A stretch of DNA of 8,810 nucleotides from an uncultured Armatimonadota bacterium (GCA_903924445.1 CAIYBQ010000614.1:1-8810), one strand, 5' to 3'; positions 1 through 6,583 are shown, counted from the stretch's first letter. Notes: generated by a model not told the origin, from the letters alone. Made by a program: numbers and translations.

Positions 1-118
1 ATATCCCGGCAAGCGTAAGCTTCACACCGGACAACCAGAAGCGCTTGACAGCCTGTCCGTAGGCTATGAAGCCAAGGAGTAGGATGACGGCATAGCCACC
101 AAACAACGTATCGTTCAA
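1..118 (-). CDS. Truncated N-terminus of an unrecognised membrane protein
   Basis: About 39 codons are visible before the gene runs off the left edge. The start is taken as TTG at 118-116: its TTGA overlaps the TGA stop of glmM, and a GGGAG Shine-Dalgarno lies 9 bases upstream inside the glmM tail. The visible residues begin (M)NDTLFGG, followed by a hydrophobic stretch at about residues 7-21 (YAVILLLGFIAY), a short basic segment (QAVKRFW), and a second partly hydrophobic stretch running to the edge. This looks like an N-terminal transmembrane anchor or the first helices of a polytopic protein. I do not recognise the family. The coupling to glmM makes it the fourth gene of the cda operon. The frame is open to the window edge, but too little is visible for a function. 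Confidence 0.6.
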   Translation of the reverse strand, partial: MNDTLFGGYAVILLLGFIAYGQAVKRFWLSGVKLTLAGI

Positions 119-1455
119 CTTGACGGGCTCCCGGTGGTGCGAATGGCATCAGCCACATGTTCAACCCAGTGATCAACCAGCTCTTGCGACCGGGCTTCCA
201 CCATCACTCGGACAGTTGGTTCCGTACCACTGGCGCGAACCAAGATACGCCCATTTCCTGCTAGAGCCTTTTCAGCATCGGCGATGACCGTTGAAACCGC
301 TGCTGATGACTCCCAAGCGTGCTTATCCTGAACTCTTAGATTCAATAGGCGCTGGGGGTAGGGGACGATTTCATCGATCCAGTTTGCAACAGTGGTTCCG
401 GTTCGTTTCAGAATTCTCAGACATTGGAGTGCAGCCAAGATTCCATCACCGGCGGGTGAAATGTGATGCAACAAGATATGTCCGCTGGGCTCGCCGCCAA
501 TCGTAGCGCCAGATTGTCGCATCAGCTCCGCCACATTGCGATCACCAACGGATGAGCGAAGCAGCTTGATATCGGACTTTCGAAGACGGTCATCGAGGCC
601 CAAATTACTCATCACCGTGCCGACAACCGCTTCGACAGCATGACCATCATGGAACTTTGACAGCTCAGCATTCATCAGGATCTGATGGTCGCCGGTTAGG
701 ATGCGGCCCCGGTGGTCACAGAGAAGGACTCGATCAGCATCTCCATCAAACGAAATGCCAAGGTCATAGCCCAATGACTGAACGGTTTCTACGAGATAGT
801 CGGTGTGGGTTGAGCCACAGCCATCATTGATGTTGTCGCCATCCGGTGTGACACCGATGCTATGAATATCAGCTCCAAGGTCTGCAAAGAGCTGCGGAGC
901 GATAGTGGCGGCAGCACCATTTGCGCAATCAAGGACGATTCGCAGTCCATCCAGGCGATCGCCTGCCATTGAACAAGTCAGCTCATCGATGTAATCACAC
1001 ACAATGGTTGGACAGTCGATCAGGCGTCCAATGGCCTGACCGGAAACTCTTGGGCGTGTCTGCCAGACGCGACATTCATCTGCAATAAGGGCTTCTAACG
1101 CATCTGGTAACTTGCAACCATCCGCACCGAAGAATTTGATGCCATTGTCAGGCGCGGGGTTGTGTGAGGCCGAAATGACGATACCTGCAGCGGCACAGGT
1201 CGAGCGAGTGAGGCAGCTGATGCCAGGGGTCGATAACACGCCTACCGTCCACACATCGCGACCCTGCGACATCGCTCCGGCAGCGAATGCACACTGCAAT
1301 AACCCAGCTGAGCGCCGGGTGTCAGTACCGATCACAAAATGGGATGACGACGGTATCTGCCTTGCGGCGGCTGCACCTAATGCCGTTGCGATTTCAACTG
1401 TAAGTTCGACATTTGCGAGGCCACGAACCCCATCTGTCCCAAAAAGCGCTGCCAT
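115..1455 (-). CDS. glmM: Phosphoglucosamine mutase GlmM
   Basis: Interconverts glucosamine-6-phosphate and glucosamine-1-phosphate in the cytoplasm, on the route to UDP-GlcNAc for peptidoglycan and other envelope polymers. From the chosen ATG the protein has 446 residues, the usual GlmM length. It opens with MAALFGTDGVRG, the family's N-terminal signature. The phosphoserine loop ISASHNP puts the catalytic Ser at residue 97. The Mg-binding loop DGDADR is at 237-242, the sugar-specificity loop GGEPSGH at 320-326, and the C-terminal phosphate-binding loop RASGTEPTVR at 408-417. The sugar-binding loop begins GGEPSG, as in GlmM, rather than the GEMSGH typical of phosphomannomutases. An upstream in-frame ATG at 1482 would add nine residues and overlap cdaR; the Shine-Dalgarno at 1465-1469 and the family N-terminus favour 1455. 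It is third in the cdaA-cdaR-glmM operon. In Bacillus and Lactococcus GlmM binds and inhibits CdaA; whether it does here is inference. Confidence 0.97.
   Translation of the reverse strand: MAALFGTDGVRGLANVELTVEIATALGAAAARQIPSSSHFVIGTDTRRSAGLLQCAFAAGAMSQGRDVWTVGVLSTPGISCLTRSTCAAAGIVISASHNPAPDNGIKFFGADGCKLPDALEALIADECRVWQTRPRVSGQAIGRLIDCPTIVCDYIDELTCSMAGDRLDGLRIVLDCANGAAATIAPQLFADLGADIHSIGVTPDGDNINDGCGSTHTDYLVETVQSLGYDLGISFDGDADRVLLCDHRGRILTGDHQILMNAELSKFHDGHAVEAVVGTVMSNLGLDDRLRKSDIKLLRSSVGDRNVAELMRQSGATIGGEPSGHILLHHISPAGDGILAALQCLRILKRTGTTVANWIDEIVPYPQRLLNLRVQDKHAWESSAAVSTVIADAEKALAGNGRILVRASGTEPTVRVMVEARSQELVDHWVEHVADAIRTTGSPSS
128..132 (-). promoter_or_regulatory. Shine-Dalgarno site supporting the TTG start of the left-edge gene
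   Basis: On the minus strand this reads GGGAG, 9 bases before the TTG at 118-116. It lies within the last codons of glmM. It is the main reason for accepting a TTG start that overlaps the glmM stop codon. Confidence 0.5.
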
Positions 1456-1464
1456 TGGTTTGTA

Positions 1465-1469
1465 CCTAA
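1465..1469 (-). promoter_or_regulatory. Shine-Dalgarno site deciding the glmM start
   Basis: Reads TTAGG on the minus strand, 9 bases before the ATG at 1455-1453. The TAG stop of cdaR (1468-1466) lies inside this site, so termination of cdaR and initiation of glmM probably occur at the same place. The longer glmM start at 1482 has no comparable site. Confidence 0.55.
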
Positions 1470-2347
1470 TTCTCACGAACAATTATTGTGACGTCCACAA
1501 CAGGCTCACCAGCAAAACTACTAGTAACCCCATCTGGTAATCTAACGCGCTTTCGTACGGTTGTCGATTTGGTGATACCGGACATTGGGATATCAACCGT
1601 AACATTTTGCAGATCCGCTAATGCATCGGCAGTTCCGCGCAGCTGTAGCGTGGATGGAGCAGCAGAGTAACGTGTAACTGTTAAGAGGTTACTCGGAGCT
1701 CCGATGAGGTTACACGACACTACGACCGTTTTTGTTTGAAGGCCAACTGCGGATTTCCCAGGTACCGGTATTGGCAGGACATTCAGTGGATCAACAACTT
1801 CGCCATCCGAATCAAGCACTTCGTAACCAGGGCTGCCCCCTTGCAGAGAGAGGGCCCGGCGTCGAATGGAAACACTTTTGTCAACAAGCTCACGGGCGCC
1901 CTCGACAATCATGTACTCGATAAGATCGCTGGAATCAACGCTTTGAATCGGTAGTTTTTTCTTTGCGGATGCGCTTAGAAGGACAACCAGTGATGGAGGC
2001 GCATCGACGGTCACTTCACTCGTCAGTTCTGGTGGTAAGGAGACGATGAGCGGGATGCGATTGCGGCCTGCCATAGCCCGGCGTCCATCCGCTTCGAGTC
2101 GCAAACTCGACTTCAGATCAGCAATCACTCGTTCACTGCCACGTAAGTGAATAACCACTTCAGGGAGGACCATCGGGGATGCCAATCCGGTCCGAATGCC
2201 CGTGAGGACCGGACGAATCGACAAATCGCGCTCAACAGGCTGTGTTCCAGGCGTTTTTGCGGCAAGGTATAGCAGGATGGTAAAGCCCGCGGCCAAAAGC
2301 TTAAACCAAGCGTTGCGCTTTATGGCTTCAATGAGAAAGGCAATCAT
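1466..2347 (-). CDS. cdaR: CdaR, YbbR-domain regulator of the diadenylate cyclase
   Basis: A membrane-anchored protein whose YbbR repeats lie outside the cytoplasmic membrane; in Firmicutes the homologue binds and modulates the diadenylate cyclase CdaA. The 293 residues start with a short cytoplasmic segment rich in Lys/Arg (up to about residue 16), then one transmembrane helix at about 15-31 (FKLLAAGFTILLYLAA). The rest is beta-rich. I see one good YbbR-like unit at about 40-125, with the pattern PEVVIHLRG-SERVIADLKS followed by proline-rich strands, and another at about 205-290 (TLQLRGTADALADLQNVTVDIP). The part between (126-204) may be a third, diverged unit. The start ATG overlaps the cdaA stop as ATGA, with an AAGGAA Shine-Dalgarno at 2356-2361, 8 bases upstream. 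Sequence conservation in this family is low, so the call rests on the helix, the repeat pattern and the cdaA/glmM neighbours. Confidence 0.92.
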   Translation of the reverse strand: MIAFLIEAIKRNAWFKLLAAGFTILLYLAAKTPGTQPVERDLSIRPVLTGIRTGLASPMVLPEVVIHLRGSERVIADLKSSLRLEADGRRAMAGRNRIPLIVSLPPELTSEVTVDAPPSLVVLLSASAKKKLPIQSVDSSDLIEYMIVEGARELVDKSVSIRRRALSLQGGSPGYEVLDSDGEVVDPLNVLPIPVPGKSAVGLQTKTVVVSCNLIGAPSNLLTVTRYSAAPSTLQLRGTADALADLQNVTVDIPMSGITKSTTVRKRVRLPDGVTSSFAGEPVVDVTIIVREN

Positions 2348-3183
2348 CTTGCCGTTTCCTTGCTACCCCGTGACCAAGGCTTACGCATCGGGGTCCGCTG
2401 CACACCAAGGCGTTCCATTAGACGAACACGGAGCGCATCCTGTGATAATCCGCGAACCAGTCTGCCAGATTCAGCGATAGATATCGTTCCGGTCTCCTCA
2501 GAAACCACAACGACGATGGCATCGGATTGCTCGGATGCCCCGATTGCAGCCCTGTGACGCATGTGGACATTTGCACCGATATTAGGAGCATCTGAGATCT
2601 GAAGCGTACATCCGGCGGCAAGAATTCTGCCACGGTGGATGATGACAGCTCCATCATGCAATGGGGTTCCATGTTCAAAAATGGTGTTGAGAAGTGCACT
2701 GTTGACATTCGCATCCAAGCGAGTCCCCGTACTTGCGACATCCTCAAGGGGTGTTTCCCGGGATATCAGGATCAGTGCGCCAGTCTTACGTGCTGAAAGC
2801 ATGCTAACCGCTGCCACAACATTGTCAACGGTCTCGATCGACTCCGTCGTTTTGGTAGGGACGTAGTTTCCGCCCCAGAATTCCCAGCGGCCGAGGCGCT
2901 CGAGGACATCCCGCAGCTCCGGATAGAAGAGAATCACGATGGCTACAGGACCAAGCGGTACAAATTGCCGGAGAATCCAGGCCATTGTGATTAAGCCGAC
3001 GCGCTCTGCGGTCAACAGGAGGAGGAAGAATATGCCAAGGCCAATGAGAATCGGCCATGCGCGACGGCCCTTTGCCAGCAAAATAACCCTGTAAAGGACA
3101 TACCAAACCAGTAGGATATCGACAATGGCAAGAAACCATGTCTGTGTGATGCGTATACTTGGAAGGAGAGCTGCTGGGTTCAC
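2344..3183 (-). CDS. cdaA: Diadenylate cyclase CdaA (c-di-AMP synthase)
   Basis: Condenses two ATP into cyclic di-AMP, a second messenger for potassium and osmolyte balance and cell-wall homeostasis. From the chosen GTG the protein has 279 residues, close to the usual ~270-280. Three transmembrane helices lie at about 15-34, 42-58 and 63-86 and include the family-typical VDILLVWYVLY. A linker (FYPELRDVLERLGR, about 87-99) leads to the DAC (DisA_N) domain at about 120-250. There the catalytic DGA is at 177-179 (HDGAVII) and the RHR motif at 209-211 (MRHRAAIGASE). The frame stays open up to an ATG at 3327, but that would add 48 residues with no family counterpart and overlap the divergent desulfurase gene by 93 bases. 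GTG 3183 gives the normal short N-terminus but has no Shine-Dalgarno; TTG 3210 is the alternative. It is first gene of the operon. Confidence 0.93.
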   Translation of the reverse strand: MNPAALLPSIRITQTWFLAIVDILLVWYVLYRVILLAKGRRAWPILIGLGIFFLLLLTAERVGLITMAWILRQFVPLGPVAIVILFYPELRDVLERLGRWEFWGGNYVPTKTTESIETVDNVVAAVSMLSARKTGALILISRETPLEDVASTGTRLDANVNSALLNTIFEHGTPLHDGAVIIHRGRILAAGCTLQISDAPNIGANVHMRHRAAIGASEQSDAIVVVVSEETGTISIAESGRLVRGLSQDALRVRLMERLGVQRTPMRKPWSRGSKETAR

Positions 3184-3198
3184 TGTTCTGTTGTGTAG

Positions 3199-3204
3199 AG
3201 TATA
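3199..3204 (-). promoter_or_regulatory. Candidate -10 box for the cda operon
   Basis: Reads TATACT on the minus strand, one mismatch from TATAAT, with 15 bases between it and the GTG start at 3183. Transcription would start around 3192, leaving a leader of only about 9 bases without a Shine-Dalgarno. No good -35 hexamer is visible at the expected spacing. The same bases overlap a weaker plus-strand candidate (TATATG, 3201-3206) for the divergent desulfurase gene. Confidence 0.35.
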
Positions 3205-3234
3205 TGGCAAAGCAGATGTGGTTGTGGGGGAACA

Positions 3235-4383
3235 ATGGTAACGCGACGGATTTACTGTGACTATGCTGCAAGCACGCCCATCGCATCGCAGGTCGCTCTC
3301 GCAATGTCCGAATTCCAGGCTACCCATGGTCCTGGAAATGCAAGCTCGTTACATCAAGATGGACGAGCGATTCGGGAAGCACTGGATATCGCGCATGATC
3401 AGGTTGCAGGGTTACTTTCATGCGATTTTAAGGATGTCTTGTTCACGAGCGGTGGAACCGAATCGGATAACCTCGCAGTTATTGGATCGCTTCTCTCGCG
3501 AAGAGAGAGCGGTCGAAATCGCATCGTTATTGGCGCATCCGAACACCATGCCGTCATCGATGCCGCAATGTTTGCCCAGCGGTTTCTCGGTGCAGATGTC
3601 CAGCTGGTTCGTGTTGATGAATGTGCACGGATCGACCTTTCGCATTTGGCATCGCTTGTGGATGACAGAACAGCTGTCGTCTCTGTTCAGCATGCAAACA
3701 ATGAAATCGGGAGTGTTCAGCCAGTCCGTGATGTTGCATCGATCGCCCATGCATCTGGAGCATGGTTTCACTGCGATGCTGTACAGACACCGATCACCGT
3801 TCCATTCACGCTGGCAGATCTTGGGGCAGATCTTGTGACCCTGTCCAGCCATAAAATCTACGGTCCGGGCGGCATCGGCGCGTTGTATTCCTGCGTACCC
3901 ATTCAACCAGTACATGTCGGTGGAGCCCAGGAACGCGGCCTCCGTGCTGGGAGTGAGAATGTGCTTGGCTCCGTAGGCTTCGGTGTTGCTGCAGCTCTGC
4001 AAACGATGAGATTGCAATCAGGATGCGATGCAATCCAGACGGTGGCAGCACTTGTCGCGAAGCTCCGGACGCAGCTGGAAACTCATCCCAACATCACCAT
4101 CAATACACCACGCGAGGATGCCATTTCCACTATGTTGCATTTGAGCATCAATGGAAGTTCTACAGAAGATACCTTGATGCTGTTGGACCGTAAAGGAATG
4201 TCTGCGAGCGGTGGGGCGGCGTGTGCAAGTGGTGCGGTTGAACCTAGTCACGTCGTAAAGGCCTGCGGCTGGTCGGCAGAACGGCAAGCAGGGGCGCTAA
4301 GGCTATCCTTTGGCATCGGGACCACCGCGGATCATATTGCCTATGTTGCTGATACTGTCGGTGCGATTGCAGCTAAGGGGTAA
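3235..4383 (+). CDS. nifS: Class I (NifS/IscS-type) cysteine desulfurase
   Basis: A PLP enzyme that removes sulfur from L-cysteine as an enzyme-bound persulfide and passes it to Fe-S cluster or tRNA-thiolation partners. The 382 residues are full length and open with the typical IYCDYAAST. TSGGTESDNL is at 71-80 (PLP phosphate binding), the stacking His at 104-105 (SEHHAVID), Asp181 in HCDAVQ contacts the pyridine N, and the Schiff-base Lys is K207 (SSHKIYGPGG). The catalytic Cys is C330 in the flexible loop GGAACASGAVEPSHV, the class I form rather than the SufS RxGHHCA form. ATG 3235 is preceded by GGGGG with 4 bases spacing, a close but usable Shine-Dalgarno. No iscU, mnmA or thiI is adjacent, so the sulfur acceptor cannot be read from context; nifS is a family-level symbol. 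The last 43 bases overlap the end of fmt on the other strand. Confidence 0.93.
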   Translation: MVTRRIYCDYAASTPIASQVALAMSEFQATHGPGNASSLHQDGRAIREALDIAHDQVAGLLSCDFKDVLFTSGGTESDNLAVIGSLLSRRESGRNRIVIGASEHHAVIDAAMFAQRFLGADVQLVRVDECARIDLSHLASLVDDRTAVVSVQHANNEIGSVQPVRDVASIAHASGAWFHCDAVQTPITVPFTLADLGADLVTLSSHKIYGPGGIGALYSCVPIQPVHVGGAQERGLRAGSENVLGSVGFGVAAALQTMRLQSGCDAIQTVAALVAKLRTQLETHPNITINTPREDAISTMLHLSINGSSTEDTLMLLDRKGMSASGGAACASGAVEPSHVVKACGWSAERQAGALRLSFGIGTTADHIAYVADTVGAIAAKG

Positions 4384-5291
4384 CTCAGCCGCGCGCCATT
4401 AGCAAAGGCTAAAGCCGACATCGAGGGCTTCCCGGGAGGCTGAAGCGCTGTGATGACATAGTCTGTCGTCAATGTTGCGACCAAGAGGCCATCGGGGCAC
4501 GTCCCAGTTATCGTTCCCGCAGGAGCTGAGCTGGTCACCGTTGTTGGGTAGCCTGCATGGACTTTGATTACTTTGTCACCGATGACGACGGATGTTCCTG
4601 GTCGTTTTGAATATGCCCGAACCTGTCGGTCCACCTGCGCACTGGTCGTAGCAGCGAAGTTGATAAAACCATCCTCGCGGGTCAGCATGTGAGCATAGCA
4701 GGCATGGTCGTTTGATTGGATACGCTCATCGATGCCTCCATCACGAAGCTGCCGAAGCGTTTGCAGCATCAGGGGGGCACCGATGTTCGAAAGCTCTTCC
4801 TCAAGTGTCTCTGCATCATGGTGCGGCATGATTTCAAGTACAGACTCAATCAAAACCGCGCCAGTGTCAAGAGATCGCTCCATGCGCATCGTGGCAACAC
4901 CGGTATGCGTATCGCCTGCTGCGAGCGCCCGATGGATAGGAGCTGCGCCGCGCCACCTTGGGAGCAAACTCGCGTGGAGGTTGATGCCGCCGTGGTGTGC
5001 GGCATTAAGGACCTTTGTTGAGAGAATCTGTCCGTAGCTGACGACGACAAGCGCATCTGCTTGGAGTGCGATGATCTTGTCAGCTATCAGCTTCAAGCGT
5101 TCAGGGGTTTCGAGTGGCAGTCCAAGATCTAGGGCGGCGGCGGATACAGGCGTCGGTGTCAGACGCATACCGCGGCCGGATGGTCTATCGGGTTGTGAGA
5201 CGACAAGGAGAATCTCGATGTCATCTGCCTCAGCGAGCAGCCGCAAGGTTGGAACCGCAAATGGACTCGTGCCCATGAATACAATTCGCAC
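4341..5291 (-). CDS. fmt: Methionyl-tRNA formyltransferase
   Basis: Transfers the formyl group of 10-formyl-tetrahydrofolate to Met on initiator tRNA. It has 316 residues, the usual length. The N-terminal Rossmann-like domain begins MRIVFMGTSPFAVPTL. The flexible tRNA-recognition loop is at about 33-45 (QPDRPSGRGM). The catalytic triad is N104 and H106 in INLHASLLP, with D142 in LDTGAVL. The signature SLLPRWRGAAPIHRA is at 108-122. The C-terminal beta-barrel tRNA-binding domain runs from about residue 205 (REDGFINF) to the end. The start is GTG at 5291, 3 bases after the def stop, with a loosely spaced GAGG inside the def tail, so it is co-transcribed and probably translationally coupled with def. 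Its 3' end overlaps the convergent desulfurase gene by 43 bases. Confidence 0.97.
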   Translation of the reverse strand: MRIVFMGTSPFAVPTLRLLAEADDIEILLVVSQPDRPSGRGMRLTPTPVSAAALDLGLPLETPERLKLIADKIIALQADALVVVSYGQILSTKVLNAAHHGGINLHASLLPRWRGAAPIHRALAAGDTHTGVATMRMERSLDTGAVLIESVLEIMPHHDAETLEEELSNIGAPLMLQTLRQLRDGGIDERIQSNDHACYAHMLTREDGFINFAATTSAQVDRQVRAYSKRPGTSVVIGDKVIKVHAGYPTTVTSSAPAGTITGTCPDGLLVATLTTDYVITALQPPGKPSMSALAFANGARLSYPLAAIAPTVSAT

Positions 5292-5294
5292 GAG

Positions 5295-5861
5295 TTAGAA
5301 GTCGTCCTCATCGTCATCACCAGTGATGATGCGGATGTCTTCGCCAGATGCCCGATCCGTGATTAAGATGCCATCGAGGTGATCGATTTCATGGCATAGA
5401 ATCCGCGCTTCAAGCTCGGTTGCTCGGATGAACAGCTCATTGCCATTAATGTCCTGAGCCTTCACCGATATGACATTTGGACGTCGGATGCGGGCTTTGA
5501 TGCGCGGAAGCGACAAACATCCCTCACTCGGTTCAAACTGTTCGCCACGTTCTTTCGTGATCACCGGGTTCACAACAACTGTTGGGCCATTCCCGGCATC
5601 GTAAATCAGAAATCGCTTGCTGATTCCCACCTGTGGGGCAGCCAGGCCACAGCCATGTGCGCGGTACATCCGGGGGACCATACTCAGGGCCATTTCTTTA
5701 AATTCGGCATCGAACTCTGTAACGGGTTCTGCTTTCAGTTTGAGGACTTCCCAACCCGGAGTTTCATCAACTTTCAGGATTCCTGTGTCATCAAAAGGGA
5801 CGTTGTAAGGGTCCGTGGATGCAGATTTTGTGCTTCTGACGCGGTTCGTAGCTTCTCCCAT
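5295..5861 (-). CDS. def: Peptide deformylase with extended N-terminus and acidic tail
   Basis: Removes the formyl group from the N-terminal Met of new proteins, so it works in series with Fmt encoded just downstream. All three deformylase motifs are intact (numbered from ATG 5861, 188 residues): GCGLAAPQ at 70-77, EGCLS at 113-117 with metal-binding Cys115, and HEIDH at 157-161 with metal ligands His157 and His161 and catalytic Glu158. The segment EVLKLKAEPVTEFD at about 38-51 is where most deformylases begin, so roughly 30 additional polar residues precede the normal N-terminus. The protein ends in an Asp/Glu-rich tail (GDDDEDDF). A TTG at 5870 would add three residues. Neither start has a Shine-Dalgarno. 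ATG 5861 is preferred because a likely -10 element sits just upstream and TTG 5870 would fall before the expected transcript start. Confidence 0.94.
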   Translation of the reverse strand: MGEATNRVRSTKSASTDPYNVPFDDTGILKVDETPGWEVLKLKAEPVTEFDAEFKEMALSMVPRMYRAHGCGLAAPQVGISKRFLIYDAGNGPTVVVNPVITKERGEQFEPSEGCLSLPRIKARIRRPNVISVKAQDINGNELFIRATELEARILCHEIDHLDGILITDRASGEDIRIITGDDDEDDF

Positions 5862-5871
5862 ATCAGTCAAA

Positions 5872-5880
5872 ATAATACCA
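5872..5880 (-). promoter_or_regulatory. Candidate extended -10 promoter of def-fmt
   Basis: The minus strand reads TGGTATTAT: a TG dinucleotide one base before TATTAT, as in extended -10 promoters that can work without a -35 box. The hexamer ends 10 bases before ATG 5861, so the transcript would start about 4 bases before the start codon. No Shine-Dalgarno could fit in such a leader. Confidence 0.45.
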
Positions 5881-5900
5881 CCGCAGGGTTGCTAGACGCG

Positions 5901-5906
5901 TATACT
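5901..5906 (+). promoter_or_regulatory. Candidate -10 box for the unrecognised gene and its downstream neighbours
   Basis: Reads TATACT. Transcription would begin around 5912-5914, leaving a leader of about 37 bases that contains the GGAG site before ATG 5950. The earlier in-frame ATG at 5908 would lie upstream of that transcript start. The nearest bases at -35 do not match TTGACA. It lies back to back with the def promoter candidate, about 24 bases away. Confidence 0.35.
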
Positions 5907-5938
5907 AATGCCGGCTGATTTCAGAAAACATGCGGTTT

Positions 5939-5942
5939 GGAG
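5939..5942 (+). promoter_or_regulatory. Shine-Dalgarno site favouring the internal ATG at 5950
   Basis: GGAG, 7 bases before ATG 5950. The upstream in-frame ATG at 5908 has no comparable site and sits one base after the TATACT hexamer, so the shorter reading is preferred. Confidence 0.5.
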
Positions 5943-5949
5943 TGTTGTC

Positions 5950-6549
5950 ATGGACTGTCAAGTGGTTTGGAACCTGGTTGCCCCGATTGCGAAACGTGTT
6001 GCGCTCGCGCCGGCTTTCTTCCGTGCGCTGGAGCGTGCAGTTCCCATTGCTGTTGATGGCTCTGTGCTTGTCATCGGGTTGGATACAACCGTTGATGGAG
6101 CCCTTCAGGGAGCGCTGAACTCATCGGACAACCTGAACATCCTTCACAAGGCGTTTCGTGATGTAACCGGATTAGCCGATGGCATCGTCCGTGTAATTGA
6201 AGGTACCACTGCGGCCGACTGGGCAAATGCCCAAGCACGTGATGCTGCATCCCGTGAGATGGCCGCACGCCAACAGGCAAGAGCAAAACCATCCGCAAGC
6301 AGTATAGGGTGGGATCAGGCCATCGATGCCGTCTCGGCGCTTTGGCAGCAGTGCGAGAGCCGCACAAGTCCTGTTGCAAAAGCCCGTTTTGTTCTCGCTG
6401 CAATCGACCACATTGTTGAAATTGTTGGGACAGAAGGCCTCACGACAGATGCAGATACCCGGTCATTGCAGCGTGCCGTAGAGCGAATTGCATCCTGTGC
6501 GCAAATCGATGCCGTTTACGTAGCCGGCGAAGTCCTCAAGCGCCTCTAA
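5950..6549 (+). CDS. Unrecognised 199-residue soluble protein
   Basis: I do not recognise this gene. The predicted protein is 199 residues (213 if ATG 5908 is used), with no signal peptide and no transmembrane segment. Three parts can be seen. An N-terminal region of about 1-90 has a helix (APAFFRALERA), a hairpin-like strand pair (VPIAVDGSVLVIGL) and a helix (NLNILHKAFRDVTG), ending in a strand (GIVRVIEG). This helix-strand-strand-helix-strand order resembles the small KH-like domains of DnaA domain I, DciA/DUF721 and the DnaX tail, but that is inference from pattern only. An Ala/Arg/Gln-rich linker spans about 93-117. A C-terminal helical part of about 120-199 follows, ending AVYVAGEVLKRL. 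Codon use looks like the neighbours. It lies divergent from def and 40 bases upstream of the MutL-family gene, so the two may be co-transcribed. Confidence 0.8.
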   Translation: MDCQVVWNLVAPIAKRVALAPAFFRALERAVPIAVDGSVLVIGLDTTVDGALQGALNSSDNLNILHKAFRDVTGLADGIVRVIEGTTAADWANAQARDAASREMAARQQARAKPSASSIGWDQAIDAVSALWQQCESRTSPVAKARFVLAAIDHIVEIVGTEGLTTDADTRSLQRAVERIASCAQIDAVYVAGEVLKRL

Positions 6550-6577
6550 TTCGGTGTAACAGTGGCACTGGCCATGC

Positions 6578-6583
6578 TAGAAT
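6578..6583 (+). promoter_or_regulatory. Candidate -10 box giving a leaderless mRNA for the MutL-family gene
   Basis: Reads TAGAAT, with 6 bases (CTTGCC) between it and ATG 6590, so transcription would start at or next to the A of the start codon. No Shine-Dalgarno is present upstream. This matches the TANNNT-plus-ATG arrangement known for leaderless genes in Deinococcus and Actinobacteria. No TTGACA-like -35 box is at the expected spacing. Confidence 0.45.

Noticed and set aside
1112..1540. 142-codon plus-strand frame across the glmM/cdaR junction
   Set aside because: It is antisense to two confidently assigned genes and its product has no domain character.
3184..3327. N-terminal extension of cdaA to an ATG at 3327
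   Set aside because: The 48 added residues have no hydrophobic or family character and are rich in Cys, His and Ser, and the extension would run through the start of the divergent desulfurase gene. The stretch is open by chance as the opposite strand of a real gene.
3418..4017. 199-codon open frame on the minus strand inside the desulfurase gene
   Set aside because: It overlaps a well-conserved PLP enzyme, is Cys/His-rich without ordered motifs, and has no start signal.
4426..4443. Near-palindrome around CCCGGG as a terminator for the convergent pair
   Set aside because: It lies inside fmt coding sequence (LQPPGKPS region), has a mismatch and effectively no loop, and is followed by no T-run.
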